A DNA stretch of 64,000 bases from Ruegeria sp. ANG-R (GCF_000813985.1 NZ_JWLJ01000007.1:95015-159014); one strand, 5' to 3'; positions 52,411-60,827 are shown, counted from the stretch's first letter. Notes: generated from the sequence alone by a model not told the origin. Program-made: numbers and translations.

Positions 52411-52686
52411 ATGCATATGACGAACAAGAGTTTGAAAATTATCAACGAAAAGGGCCTACATGCCCGTGCATCGGCCAAGCTGGTTGAGGTGGTGGAAGGA
52501 TTTGACGCACGTGCCGAAGTGTCCCGTGACGGACTATCTGCTTCAGGCGACAGCATCATGGGCCTTTTGATGTTGGCAGCGTCGCGCGGAACCACTATTG
52601 ACGTCGAGACGTCCGGCCCGGATGCTGAGGCGTTGGCAGAAGCTTTGGAAACCTTGGTGAATGATAAATTCGGAGAAGGGTTCTGA
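52411..52686 (+). CDS. ptsH: Phosphocarrier protein HPr
   Basis: This 91-residue HPr has the EI-phosphorylated His in EKGLHARASAKLVEV (His 17 from this start) and the HprK target Ser in GDSIMGLLMLAAS. It passes phosphate from EI to the neighbouring EIIA. The start is either ATG 52411 or the ATG two codons later; neither has a strong ribosome-binding site. An EI gene is not in the window. It ends the chvI-chvG-hprK-rapZ-EIIA-ptsH series. Confidence 0.93.
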   Translation: MHMTNKSLKIINEKGLHARASAKLVEVVEGFDARAEVSRDGLSASGDSIMGLLMLAASRGTTIDVETSGPDAEALAEALETLVNDKFGEGF

Positions 52687-52727
52687 CGTTACGGCTGCCG
52701 CGACATCAAGGATGAAAGACCAGGCAA

Positions 52728-53627
52728 TTGGCGGAAACCACGCACGATACCAAGACAGGCCCTGTCGCAGAGCATGACACAGATCAGGGCGAAATCTACG
52801 ACCGCAGAACCCTGACCTACGCAAACTCGTTTGACGATGCCTGGACGTCTACGGCTATCCGCGCCATTGAATGGTGTACCGGCAAACTGACCATCCTGCG
52901 CATGGTCAACAAGTTCGAGAAACAGAACGAACGCTACCGAGGTCAGAAATTCTGGGGCGGTGCGCTCAAGACCATGGGTATCGAGCTGACAACCCCCGCC
53001 GAACAGATCGCGCGTATCCCCAAAGAAGGCCCCGTAGTGGTTGTCGCGAACCATCCGCACGGCATGGTCGATGGCATGATTTTCGCCGAACTCATCGGCC
53101 GGGTCCGCAGTGACTATCGCATCCTGACCCGTTCCGTCCTGACCGGATTGGATGAAGCTGCGACCTCATTCATGATCCCGGTGCCGTTCCCGCACGATCC
53201 TGAGGCGCAGGCCAAGATGCTCGAGATGCGCAGCAAAACGATGAAACACTTGGCAGATGGAGGCGTTGTCGCGCTGTTCCCGTCTGGCGTGGTGATGTCG
53301 TCGGATGATTGGTTCGGCCCAGCTATTGAGCGGGAGTGGAATGTCTTCACCGCGAAGATGATCCGCCGGTCGGGCGCCAAGGTTGTTCCGATCTTTTTCC
53401 CGGGAAGCAACTCGCGCTGGTATCAAATCGCCAACCGGATATCGCCCATCCTTCGCCAGGGCCTCCTGCTGCACGAAATCGTCCGATCATGCAACAGACC
53501 CCAGTCGCCGGTGATCGGCGGTCCGATTTCGGACGATGACATGGCTCTGCTGGAACGTGATCCTCGTGGCTTCATGGCCTGGCTCAGAAACCACACGATG
53601 GCGCTGGGCCAAACGCCTAAATCCTGA
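52728..53627 (+). CDS. Lysophospholipid acyltransferase family protein (PlsC-like)
   Basis: This 299-residue protein has the acyltransferase motif I NHPHGMVDG (near residue 108; N-H-x4-D) and a motif III-like VALFPSGVVMS, with VVPIFFPGSNSRWY as motif IV. These place it in the PlsC/OlsA superfamily, which acylates lysophospholipids, lyso-ornithine lipids or glycerol-3-phosphate derivatives. No long N-terminal TM is evident, unlike classic PlsC. It begins with TTG 41 bases after ptsH. The acyl acceptor is not clear. Confidence 0.85.
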   Translation: MAETTHDTKTGPVAEHDTDQGEIYDRRTLTYANSFDDAWTSTAIRAIEWCTGKLTILRMVNKFEKQNERYRGQKFWGGALKTMGIELTTPAEQIARIPKEGPVVVVANHPHGMVDGMIFAELIGRVRSDYRILTRSVLTGLDEAATSFMIPVPFPHDPEAQAKMLEMRSKTMKHLADGGVVALFPSGVVMSSDDWFGPAIEREWNVFTAKMIRRSGAKVVPIFFPGSNSRWYQIANRISPILRQGLLLHEIVRSCNRPQSPVIGGPISDDDMALLERDPRGFMAWLRNHTMALGQTPKS

Positions 53628-53634
53628 TCCGCAG

Positions 53635-53700
53635 CTTCATCTGGCCAAAAAATACTTCGGGAGTGAATTGAGCCATAGGCTCAAGAGAGGGCTGCCCTCT
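53635..53700. repeat. Box-plus-two-hairpins intergenic element (copy B)
   Basis: The same box as at 36597 appears here (TTCATCTGGCCAAAA at 53636-53650, then TACTTCGGG). It is followed by hairpin TTGAGCC-ATA-GGCTCAA (53668-53684) and hairpin AGAGGGC-T-GCCCTCT (53686-53700). It lies between convergent genes, 7 bases after the plus-strand stop and 4 bases before the minus-strand stop codon at 53705. Confidence 0.7.
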
Positions 53701-53704
53701 CCCC

Positions 53705-54580
53705 TTACCGCGTCGGCACCGGGACTTCACCACGGTAATCATAAAATCCACGTTCGGTCTTACGGCCCAGCCATCCGGCCTCGACATATTTAGTCAGCAG
53801 CGGGCAGGGGCGGTACTTGGTATCCGCCAACCCATCGTGCAGCACGTTCATGATCGCCAGGCAGGTATCCAGCCCGATAAAATCCGCCAATTCCAACGGT
53901 CCCATCGGGTGGTTTGCACCCAGCTTCATCGACTGGTCGATGGACTGAACGCTCCCGACCCCCTCGTACAGGGTATAGACGGCTTCGTTGATCATCGGCA
54001 TCAGAATACGGTTGACGATAAAGGCCGGGAAATCCTCGGCGCTGGCCGAGGTCTTGCCCAGCCGGTCGACCACCGCCTTGCAGGCATTGAAGGTCGGCTC
54101 GTCGGTGGCGATCCCCCGGATCAGCTCGACCAGCTGCATCACCGGCACCGGATTCATGAAATGGAACCCCATGAACCGCTCGGGCCGGTCGGTGCGGCTG
54201 GCCAGTCGCGTAATGGAAATAGACGAGGTGTTCGAGGTCAGGATCGTATGGGGCTGCAAATGTGGCAGTAAATCCTCAAAGATCGCTTGTTTGACCGCTT
54301 CCCGCTCGGTCGCGGCTTCGATCACGAGGTCGGTCTGACCCAGATCGGGTAGATTCAACGTAGTGGTAATCCGTCCCAACGCGGCTTTCATTGCATCGTC
54401 AGTAATCTTGCCGCGCGAGGCCTGACGCGCCAGATTTGTCTCAATCGTCGTGATTGCGCCATCCAGCGCGTCCTGGCTGATATCGTTCAGCAGAACATCA
54501 TACTCTGCCAACGCCAGGACATGGGCGATACCGTTGCCCATCTGCCCGGCGCCGATCACTCCGACTGATTTTACGTCCAT
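53705..54580 (-). CDS. 3-hydroxybutyryl-CoA dehydrogenase
   Basis: This 291-residue enzyme oxidises 3-hydroxyacyl-CoA with NAD(P)+, or reduces acetoacetyl-CoA. The nucleotide site is VGVIGAGQMGNGIAHVLALAEYDV; the catalytic region is NTSSISITRLASRTDRPERFMGFHFMNPVP (catalytic His in GFHFMNP), with SAEDFPAFIVNRIL and NHPMGPLELADFIGLDT further on. The length equals the short, unfused Hbd group. Relatives often lie next to etfBA, here interrupted by a DUF6473-like gene on the other strand. Confidence 0.95.
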   Translation of the reverse strand: MDVKSVGVIGAGQMGNGIAHVLALAEYDVLLNDISQDALDGAITTIETNLARQASRGKITDDAMKAALGRITTTLNLPDLGQTDLVIEAATEREAVKQAIFEDLLPHLQPHTILTSNTSSISITRLASRTDRPERFMGFHFMNPVPVMQLVELIRGIATDEPTFNACKAVVDRLGKTSASAEDFPAFIVNRILMPMINEAVYTLYEGVGSVQSIDQSMKLGANHPMGPLELADFIGLDTCLAIMNVLHDGLADTKYRPCPLLTKYVEAGWLGRKTERGFYDYRGEVPVPTR

Positions 54581-54742
54581 GTTCTGATGCCCTTATTTGC
54601 AGGATATGGCGACATTATCGGCAGTTCCGCTCAGGCGGCAAGGGGAGGGGGCCAGTCAAATTCGCTTCAAATGCGCGCATTAGGGATTTTGCAAGACCTG
54701 CGGCGTCAAAATGGCAACCGGGTGAAAATTTGGGTGAGTGTG

Positions 54743-55561
54743 ATGAGCTATCAATCAATCAATGCGGACGGCCCCGCTGAAACAACGTGCAGCTACGGTG
54801 CCTCGCTGTTGCACTTCAGAGGCCCGCAAAGGGCTCTGAACAGCTCCTACGTGGCGTGTTTGGGAGGTGAGGAAACCTTCGGGCGATTCGTGGAAGATCC
54901 CTTTCCCACCATATTGGAGCGCCGACTGGATCGCCGATGCCTTAACCTCGGTAGCCTGTTCTGCGGGGTCGAGGCATTGACGCAGGATGCGGGTCTGCTG
55001 GACATCGTGAACGCTGCAGATGTCTGCGTCCTGCAGATGCCTGGTTTGCTGGGCCAATCAAACCGTTTCTACCGCGTGCATCCCCGCCGCAATGACCGTT
55101 TCGTGACGCCAACCCCGGATCTCATTGCGCTGTATCCCGAGGAAGATTTCACGGATATCCACTTTGTCCGCCATCTGCTGACCCGTTTGAAGGCGCGATC
55201 AGACGCCCGAATCGAGCTTGTCGAACAGGAATTGCGAACAGGATGGATCGAAAGGCTCAGCACCTTTCTGGACAAGGTCCGACCTCCTGTCGTGATGCTG
55301 CGCCTGGAGGTGGAGGGTGCTGCTGCGACTTCGATGCCCTACGAACCTGCTGCGGTCGATTCACAGATGATCGAAGCGCTAAGGCCCCGTTGTGCTGAGG
55401 TCACAACACTGGGCGTTCAGGTTTCCGGTGTATCTGATGAGCTTGAGGACATGTTGTTTGGCACCCTGCAACAGCCAATGGCGGAGCATATGATTGGCCC
55501 GGCCACGCATCGAAGAATAGCTGAGGCTCTAGCGCACGCGATCAACGACGTTGGTGTCTAG
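54743..55561 (+). CDS. DUF6473-like conserved protein
   Basis: This 272-residue protein has the start pattern [31 protein letters not shown] followed by [20 protein letters not shown], which I recall from DUF6473 proteins of Rhodobacteraceae; these may be SGNH-like, since the Gly-Gly-x-Glu-Thr region and [10 protein letters not shown] resemble a hydrolase-type fold. No function is established. ATG at 54743 begins the conserved part; the open frame to 54587 crosses the divergent promoter region of the dehydrogenase gene and is rejected. Confidence 0.72.
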   Translation: MSYQSINADGPAETTCSYGASLLHFRGPQRALNSSYVACLGGEETFGRFVEDPFPTILERRLDRRCLNLGSLFCGVEALTQDAGLLDIVNAADVCVLQMPGLLGQSNRFYRVHPRRNDRFVTPTPDLIALYPEEDFTDIHFVRHLLTRLKARSDARIELVEQELRTGWIERLSTFLDKVRPPVVMLRLEVEGAAATSMPYEPAAVDSQMIEALRPRCAEVTTLGVQVSGVSDELEDMLFGTLQQPMAEHMIGPATHRRIAEALAHAINDVGV

Positions 55562-55562
55562 A

Positions 55563-55595
55563 TAGAAAAGAAAAGGCCCGCCATTGGCGGGCCTT
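55563..55595 (-). terminator. Intrinsic terminator of etfBA
   Basis: AAGGCCCGCC (55573-55582) pairs with GGCGGGCCTT (55586-55595) around ATT. On the minus strand the stem is followed by TTCTTTTCT, so it is oriented to end the etf operon. It can also serve the convergent DUF6473-like gene. Confidence 0.85.
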
Positions 55596-55598
55596 CCA

Positions 55599-55619
55599 AG
55601 ATTTTTCGACGAAAAATCT
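55599..55619. repeat. 21-bp palindrome, copy 2
   Basis: Arms AGATTTTTCG and its complement flank a central A, 10 bases beyond the etfA stop codon. It matches the palindrome after era (39125-39145) except for one compensated base pair. Confidence 0.7.
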
Positions 55620-55629
55620 CTATCTGGGA

Positions 55630-56559
55630 TCAACCGAGTTTTTCGGTGAGTTCCGGCACCGCCTGGAACAGGTCGGCGACCAGACCGAAGTCTGCGACCT
55701 GGAAAATTGGTGCCTCTTCGTCCTTGTTGATCGCGACGATGACCTTCGAGTCCTTCATGCCAGCCAGGTGCTGGATCGCACCCGAGATGCCGACAGCGAC
55801 ATACAGATCCGGGGCAACAACCTTACCGGTCTGACCCACCTGCCAGTCGTTCGGGGCGTAGCCCGAGTCAACTGCGGCGCGCGAGGCGCCAACGGCGGCA
55901 CCCAGCTTGTCAGCCAGGGTTTCGATCAGTTTGAAGTCGTCTTCCGAGCCGACACCACGGCCGCCTGAAACAACAACGCCAGCCGAAGTCAGTTCTGGAC
56001 GGTCGCTTTCGGCAACCTTGTCCTCGACCCACGACGACAGGCCGGGGTTGTCACCGACCGAGATGGTTTCGACAGCCGCCGAACCACTTTCGCCCGCCGC
56101 ATCAAAGCTGGCTGTGCGGATGGTCACAACTTTCTTGGCGTCGTTCGACTTCACCGTCTGGATCGCGTTACCCGCATAGATCGGGCGCTCAAACGTCGTG
56201 GCGTCGACTACGCCGGACGCATCCGAGATCACCATTACGTCCAGCAGGGCTGCAACGCGCGGCATCACGTTCTTGGCGTCGGTGGTGGCAGGGGCAACGA
56301 TATGCTCGTATCCATCGGCCAGACCCACGATCAGGGCTGCGGTTGATTCCGCCAGGCGGTGGCCCAGCGAGGCATCTTCGGCGACCAGAACCTTGGACAC
56401 ACCATCGATCTTGGCAGCGGCCTCACCGGCAGCAGCGGCAGAGCCGCCTGCGGCCAGAACGGTGATGTCACCCAGCGATTTGACGGCGGCAACGGTCTTG
56501 GCGGTGGCGTCAACCGACAGTTCGCCGTTGTTAACCTCTGCGAGAAGAAGAACAGCCAT
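55630..56559 (-). CDS. etfA: Electron transfer flavoprotein alpha subunit
   Basis: This 309-residue subunit has the FAD-binding C-terminal domain with [46 protein letters not shown] and [29 protein letters not shown], the ETF-alpha signature. With EtfB it accepts electrons from acyl-CoA dehydrogenases such as Mcd and passes them to ETF:ubiquinone oxidoreductase. Its ATG overlaps the etfB stop by one base (TAATG). Confidence 0.97.
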   Translation of the reverse strand: MAVLLLAEVNNGELSVDATAKTVAAVKSLGDITVLAAGGSAAAAGEAAAKIDGVSKVLVAEDASLGHRLAESTAALIVGLADGYEHIVAPATTDAKNVMPRVAALLDVMVISDASGVVDATTFERPIYAGNAIQTVKSNDAKKVVTIRTASFDAAGESGSAAVETISVGDNPGLSSWVEDKVAESDRPELTSAGVVVSGGRGVGSEDDFKLIETLADKLGAAVGASRAAVDSGYAPNDWQVGQTGKVVAPDLYVAVGISGAIQHLAGMKDSKVIVAINKDEEAPIFQVADFGLVADLFQAVPELTEKLG

Positions 56560-57317
56560 TACACAGCCCCCGCTTCTTTGAGTTTCTCGACCAGCTCATC
56601 AACCGAGCCCACGATGATGCCAGCGGCACGTGCCGGCGGCTCTTCGGTCTTGACGATTTCCAGACGCGGCGTGACGTCGACGCCATAATCGGCGGCGGTT
56701 TTTTCATCCAGCGGCTTTTTCTTCGCCTTCATGATGTTGGGCAGCGACGCATAGCGCGGCTCGTTCAGGCGCAGGTCAACGGTCACGATGGTCGGCATCT
56801 TGACGCTGATGGTCTGCAGACCGCCATCCACCTCGCGGGTGATCTTGGCGGTGTCGCCTTCGATGTCCAGTTCGGACGCGAAAGTGCCCTGGCTCCAGCC
56901 CAGCAGAGCCGACAGCATCTGGCCGGTGGCGTTCATGTCATTGTCGATCGCCTGCTTGCCCGCCAGAACGATGCCCGGCTGCTCTTCTTCGACCACTTTG
57001 GCGAGGATCTTGGCAACGGCCAGAGGCTCGATGTCCTGATGCACATCATCGGCAGCGACAACCAGAATAGCGCGGTCGGCGCCCATGGCCAGCGCGGTGC
57101 GTAGAGTTTCCTGCGACTGCTTCACACCGATCGAAACCACAACAACCTCATCGGCTTTGCCAGCTTCTTTCAGGCGGATCGCCTCTTCGACTGCGATCTC
57201 GTCGAACGGGTTCATCGACATTTTCACATTGGCGAGATCAACACCGCTACCATCCGCTTTGACGCGAACCTTCACGTTGTAGTCAATCACGCGTTTGACA
57301 GGCACGAGTACCTTCAT
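56559..57317 (-). CDS. etfB: Electron transfer flavoprotein beta subunit
   Basis: This 252-residue subunit shows [25 protein letters not shown] at the start, [18 protein letters not shown] in the core and the AMP-binding [25 protein letters not shown] segment, followed by the ETF-beta recognition loop region with [23 protein letters not shown]. It is first in the etfB-etfA operon; GAGGAGAAA precedes the start. It is cytosolic. Confidence 0.97.
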   Translation of the reverse strand: MKVLVPVKRVIDYNVKVRVKADGSGVDLANVKMSMNPFDEIAVEEAIRLKEAGKADEVVVVSIGVKQSQETLRTALAMGADRAILVVAADDVHQDIEPLAVAKILAKVVEEEQPGIVLAGKQAIDNDMNATGQMLSALLGWSQGTFASELDIEGDTAKITREVDGGLQTISVKMPTIVTVDLRLNEPRYASLPNIMKAKKKPLDEKTAADYGVDVTPRLEIVKTEEPPARAAGIIVGSVDELVEKLKEAGAV

Positions 57318-57516
57318 TTTAGCGCTTTCTCCTCAAAAAAACGACAAGCCGCCTTACAGCTCGACCGATGCTTTCGCAGGCTTAGATAGCGCCTTGCGCA
57401 GCCCGGCAACAGAGCAAAATCGTCACGTCATGGCGTTGGGACGTCGCGTTTTGCCTTTTCTCGCGGGAATCTAAGCTGAATCTCCGACCGGTACGATGTT
57501 GGGGAGCAGGGTGAGT

Positions 57517-58281
57517 TCAGGCGCTAGCCAATGTATCCAGAATCCATGCTGCGTGATTGTGGAGGTTGCCTGACGGATCGGGCCGGTCCATCGCGGCTGC
57601 GGCGCGGGCCATCATCTCGGGGCTGCGATACCATTTTGCAACCTGCTTTGCCCGTGTGGCTTGCCCGGGCAGGCTGAACTCATCCTCCGACCAGAAGGCT
57701 GTTGACCAGATGCTTGGAAAATGGCCTGCCATGTTCCAATCGTGGGCCAGACGACCAAAGAGATCCGCGTCGCTCCATGACCAGACGTAGCTTAACAGAG
57801 GGTCGGGGTCCTGACCGGCGCTGGCGAACATGCACAAGGCATCATCCAAATAGTTGTCCGGAGGTGCAGGGTCTGATGCTTTGAACCGGTCGAGATAAAG
57901 CTGGGTAAATCGGTTGATGATCTCGGCTTCCCGCGCTGTCCACCGATCCGGCAGGCCCGTTCCGAATCGTTTCAAACTGACTTCCAGGCCGACGTCTGCA
58001 ATCTCTTGCCCTTGTGCCAGCAATTCCATCACCCGCGGCAGCAGATAGCGGGACAGGGCCAGAGAGACCAACGGGTCGGAGGCGGCAAAAAACCAATCTT
58101 TCACATAGTGAAGGGGGAGGTCCCGAATATCAGGCTCGAAGAAATGATCCTCGATCTCGGGATACATGCAGCATCGTTCGCACACATCCAGCGATGTCGG
58201 CTTTGGCCTATCGAAGACGGCATATGCGTCTTCGATACAGGTCGCCAGCGCCGGTGTCAGCGGTTCGCGCCCGGAACCCAT
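57517..58281 (-). CDS. Uncharacterised protein overlapping the adenosyltransferase gene
   Basis: This 254-residue soluble protein belongs to no family I recognise. Visible features are a Cys cluster DVCERCCMYPE (about residues 32-42), acidic and aromatic stretches (EIEDHFFEPDIRDLPLHYVKDWFFAASDP) and a Trp-rich C-terminal half (YVWSWSDADLFGRLAHDWNMAGHFPSIWSTAFWSEDEF). The Cys cluster could bind a metal. Its start lies 25 bases inside the upstream adenosyltransferase gene, so it is translated from the same message. Codon use matches the neighbours, which argues for a real gene. Confidence 0.75.
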   Translation of the reverse strand: MGSGREPLTPALATCIEDAYAVFDRPKPTSLDVCERCCMYPEIEDHFFEPDIRDLPLHYVKDWFFAASDPLVSLALSRYLLPRVMELLAQGQEIADVGLEVSLKRFGTGLPDRWTAREAEIINRFTQLYLDRFKASDPAPPDNYLDDALCMFASAGQDPDPLLSYVWSWSDADLFGRLAHDWNMAGHFPSIWSTAFWSEDEFSLPGQATRAKQVAKWYRSPEMMARAAAAMDRPDPSGNLHNHAAWILDTLASA

Positions 58282-58829
58282 AGCACATCATCCCGCCCGC
58301 CATTGTTGGCACAGCGTGCGGCAACAAAGAACCAGTCGCTGAGACGGTTGAGATATTTCACAGCCGTCTCGTTCACCGGTTCCATGTTGGTCAGTTCAAC
58401 CGCCAGCCGTTCAGCCCGTCGCGAAACAGTACGGCACACGTGCAAATGCGCCGCCAAACGAGAACCACCGGGCAGGATGAAACTGCGCAGGGGTTCGAGC
58501 GTGTCGTTCATCGCGTCGATCTCGGCCTCAAGCCGGTCGATCTGGGCGGGAACGATGCGCAGGGGCGGATAGTCGGCCTCGGCATCCTTGTCCATGTCGG
58601 GGCGGCAGAAATCGGCGCCAAGATCGAACAGGTCGTTCTGGATGCGTGACAGGGCCGCTTCGACCTCTCCGTCCGCTTCGGTTCGCGCCACGCCAACAAA
58701 TGAATTCAGTTCATCTACCGTGCCATAGGCCGCCACGCGTCCGGAATACTTGGCGACCCGTTCACCATTGCCCAGCGCGGTTTTCCCGTCATCACCCGTG
58801 CGTGTGTAAATCTTGTTGAGAACGACCAT
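58257..58829 (-). CDS. Cob(I)alamin adenosyltransferase, PduO type
   Basis: This 190-residue enzyme transfers the adenosyl group of ATP to cob(I)alamin, making the coenzyme for B12-dependent mutases. PduO-type hallmarks are the ATP-binding start NKIYTRTGDDGKTALGNGERVAKYSGRVAAYGTVDELNSFVG and the C-terminal FILPGGSRLAAHLHVCRTVSRRAERLAV with NRLSDWFFVAARCAN. Adenosylcobalamin is needed by ethylmalonyl-CoA and methylmalonyl-CoA mutases, linking this gene to mcd. It follows a small membrane-protein gene by 3 bases. Confidence 0.95.
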   Translation of the reverse strand: MVVLNKIYTRTGDDGKTALGNGERVAKYSGRVAAYGTVDELNSFVGVARTEADGEVEAALSRIQNDLFDLGADFCRPDMDKDAEADYPPLRIVPAQIDRLEAEIDAMNDTLEPLRSFILPGGSRLAAHLHVCRTVSRRAERLAVELTNMEPVNETAVKYLNRLSDWFFVAARCANNGGRDDVLWVPGANR

Positions 58830-58832
58830 CTG

Positions 58833-59033
58833 CTAAACTCCTTGTCCGCGCAGGTAGACGTAGAGCACGATCAACACCACGGCAACGAACTGGAGTAGGA
58901 TACGCAGGCGCATCATTTTGTTGCTTCTTAGCGCGGCGTCCTTGCCGGGTTTTCCGAAATTAGCGATGCCAAGTACCAGCACCGCGACCACCGCCGCCAT
59001 GGCCAAAAGCAGTACGACCATCAACAGGTCCAT
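58833..59033 (-). CDS. Twin-transmembrane small protein (HIG1-like)
   Basis: This 66-residue protein has two TM helices (about 3-24 and 44-62) joined by a basic loop with SNKMMRLRILLQF, the pattern of the HIG1/twin-transmembrane family. Some members associate with respiratory complexes. The gene starts the short minus-strand operon with the adenosyltransferase and the uncharacterised gene. It has no catalytic residues. Confidence 0.8.
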   Translation of the reverse strand: MDLLMVVLLLAMAAVVAVLVLGIANFGKPGKDAALRSNKMMRLRILLQFVAVVLIVLYVYLRGQGV

Positions 59034-59112
59034 AGAGTCACCGTTCGCGTTTGTTTTCCCAATGGCTCTGATCTAGCCTTGATGGGGCCAAAAGCGAACG
59101 GGTAATTTCGCC

Positions 59113-59940
59113 TCAGATGTCAGATAGGATGCGATCTATGGTTCGGGTCGGCAGAATACGGCGCAGGCATCCGGCGATATAGGTCGGTGTTGTCACGTAA
59201 TATCGCGCACGCGGGCGTCTGGATTCGACCGCGTGGGCCAGCTTCGCGGTAACGGCCGAAGCAGGGAGTTCGAACCTGTCGGTTCCCGACGATTCGTAGA
59301 GACGTTTCAGCAGCGATTCCTCGTATCGCTGCCGCAGGGCCGAGTTTTTCCAATCGATAAAGCGTTCGAACACCGGGATCGAGTTCACGCGGATTTTCGA
59401 GGTGACCGGGCCCGGTTCGATCAGGATGACTTTGATATCGGTATCACGCAGTTCCAGCCTCAATGTGTCGGTCAGACCTTCGATGGCGTATTTGGTGGCG
59501 ACATATGCCCCGCGCCATGGAAACGCGACCAGCCCCAGAACGGACGAGTTCTGCACGATGCGCCCATGCCCCTGAGCGCGCATGACGGGAATCACCTGCC
59601 GGGTCAGTTCGTGCCAGCCAAAAACATTGGTCTCGAAAATCAGGCGGAGCCCTTCGATGGGGACATCCTCGACCGCGCCGGGAAGGCCATGTGCGCCGTT
59701 GTTGAACAGTGCATCCAGCGTACCGCCGGTCGCTTCCAGAACCTGGTGCAGACCGGATGTGATGCTGTCGGTGTCGGTGTAGTCGATCAGAGGGCTCTCA
59801 AAACCCTGCGCCCGCAGCCGGTCGCAGTCGCGCTGTTGCCGACAGGAGGCAAAGACACGCCAGCCCCGTGCGCGCATCCCGTGCGCCGCGTCCAGACCGA
59901 TGCCGGACGAGCAGCCTGTAATAAGAATGGATTTTTGCAT
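59113..59940 (-). CDS. Short-chain dehydrogenase/reductase (SDR)
   Basis: This 275-residue oxidoreductase has the classical SDR motifs: cofactor site ILITGCSSGIGLDAAHGM, the NNGAHG motif (usual NNAG), catalytic Ser in QNSSVLGLVAF and YVATKYAIEGL with Tyr and Lys. The Arg after the second strand (ASCRQQRD) suggests NADP. A C-terminal extension with hydrophobic residues (YYVTTPTYIAGCLRRILP) is shared by retinol-dehydrogenase-like SDRs and may bind membranes. The substrate is unknown. Confidence 0.9.
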   Translation of the reverse strand: MQKSILITGCSSGIGLDAAHGMRARGWRVFASCRQQRDCDRLRAQGFESPLIDYTDTDSITSGLHQVLEATGGTLDALFNNGAHGLPGAVEDVPIEGLRLIFETNVFGWHELTRQVIPVMRAQGHGRIVQNSSVLGLVAFPWRGAYVATKYAIEGLTDTLRLELRDTDIKVILIEPGPVTSKIRVNSIPVFERFIDWKNSALRQRYEESLLKRLYESSGTDRFELPASAVTAKLAHAVESRRPRARYYVTTPTYIAGCLRRILPTRTIDRILSDI

Positions 59941-60009
59941 GTCGTTTCCGAAACTGAACCTCGCACATAGCTATTGCGAGGTTCCGGGCAGGACAATGAC
60001 ACAGTTGCG

Positions 60010-60627
60010 TCAGTTTGTTGGTTTCCGAACCAGTGAGGCAGAAATCCAACCCACACGCTGATCGGGAAAAAGCCGCAGGCGCAGCCAGCCAGTGCCGGAA
60101 TCACTCAGTACCTCAACGCGTTGTCCAATTGTTGCCTTGGCGATGATGGGATAGATCGTTCCGGGCCCGTCGCGCATGTTCACCCGTGTGCCCGAAATCT
60201 CCCGGATGTCTTTTTCCGGCTCGACCACCTGCGATGTCGGGGTGATGTCGTCCTGAATCTCGGTTTCCACTTGCAGCAATCCGGCGGCCCCGTCCTCGAG
60301 CGAAGCCAGAGTGAAGCTGACTCCGTTCTCGTCAAACGCTGAAAACTGAGACAACGGATCGGTTGTGACTTGGGACAAGACAGCGGCAGCGTCATCAATC
60401 GCCAGGGGTTCGGGCTCAATTCGTGCCGGAACGGTGCGTGCGGCGACGTTGGTTACAAGATCTTTTGCACGCGAGGCTGGAACGGGGGCTGATTTGGGCT
60501 CTGGCACCGAAGCGACGCGGAGGGGTTGCTCTGCACGGGTTCCACGTGGCTCGAAATCCGGGCCTCCGCTCATCACGTAGAAACTCCATCCGAGCATGGC
60601 AAATGTGATAATTATTACGCGCGTCAT
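60010..60627 (-). CDS. SH3-domain exported protein
   Basis: This 205-residue protein has an N-terminal membrane anchor or signal (MTRVIIITFAMLGWSFYVMSGG), a long Pro/Ala/Glu-rich linker and a C-terminal bacterial SH3 domain (about residues 140-203: GTRVNMRDGPGTIYPIIAKATIGQRVEVL, GWLRLRL, VGWISASLV). Such proteins bind peptidoglycan or peptide ligands in the periplasm. The ATG at 60627 has AGGGGGTG upstream. Divergent from parC. Confidence 0.85.
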   Translation of the reverse strand: MTRVIIITFAMLGWSFYVMSGGPDFEPRGTRAEQPLRVASVPEPKSAPVPASRAKDLVTNVAARTVPARIEPEPLAIDDAAAVLSQVTTDPLSQFSAFDENGVSFTLASLEDGAAGLLQVETEIQDDITPTSQVVEPEKDIREISGTRVNMRDGPGTIYPIIAKATIGQRVEVLSDSGTGWLRLRLFPDQRVGWISASLVRKPTN

Positions 60628-60827
60628 GGCGCACCCCCTGGATAATCGTAACAACAATAAAGGCAGCAGTCTTAATGTCCGAGAGCTTAACATAAATCGG
60701 GCTTTGAGTCGAAAAATGGGGGAAATCCGATACTTGCCTCCCCCTGTTGCAAAAAGCGCGACTTGTCCCCAGCAAAATATGTGTCGATTGCTTTACCAAG
60801 CCGTGCTTGCGTCGTATCACATCATGT

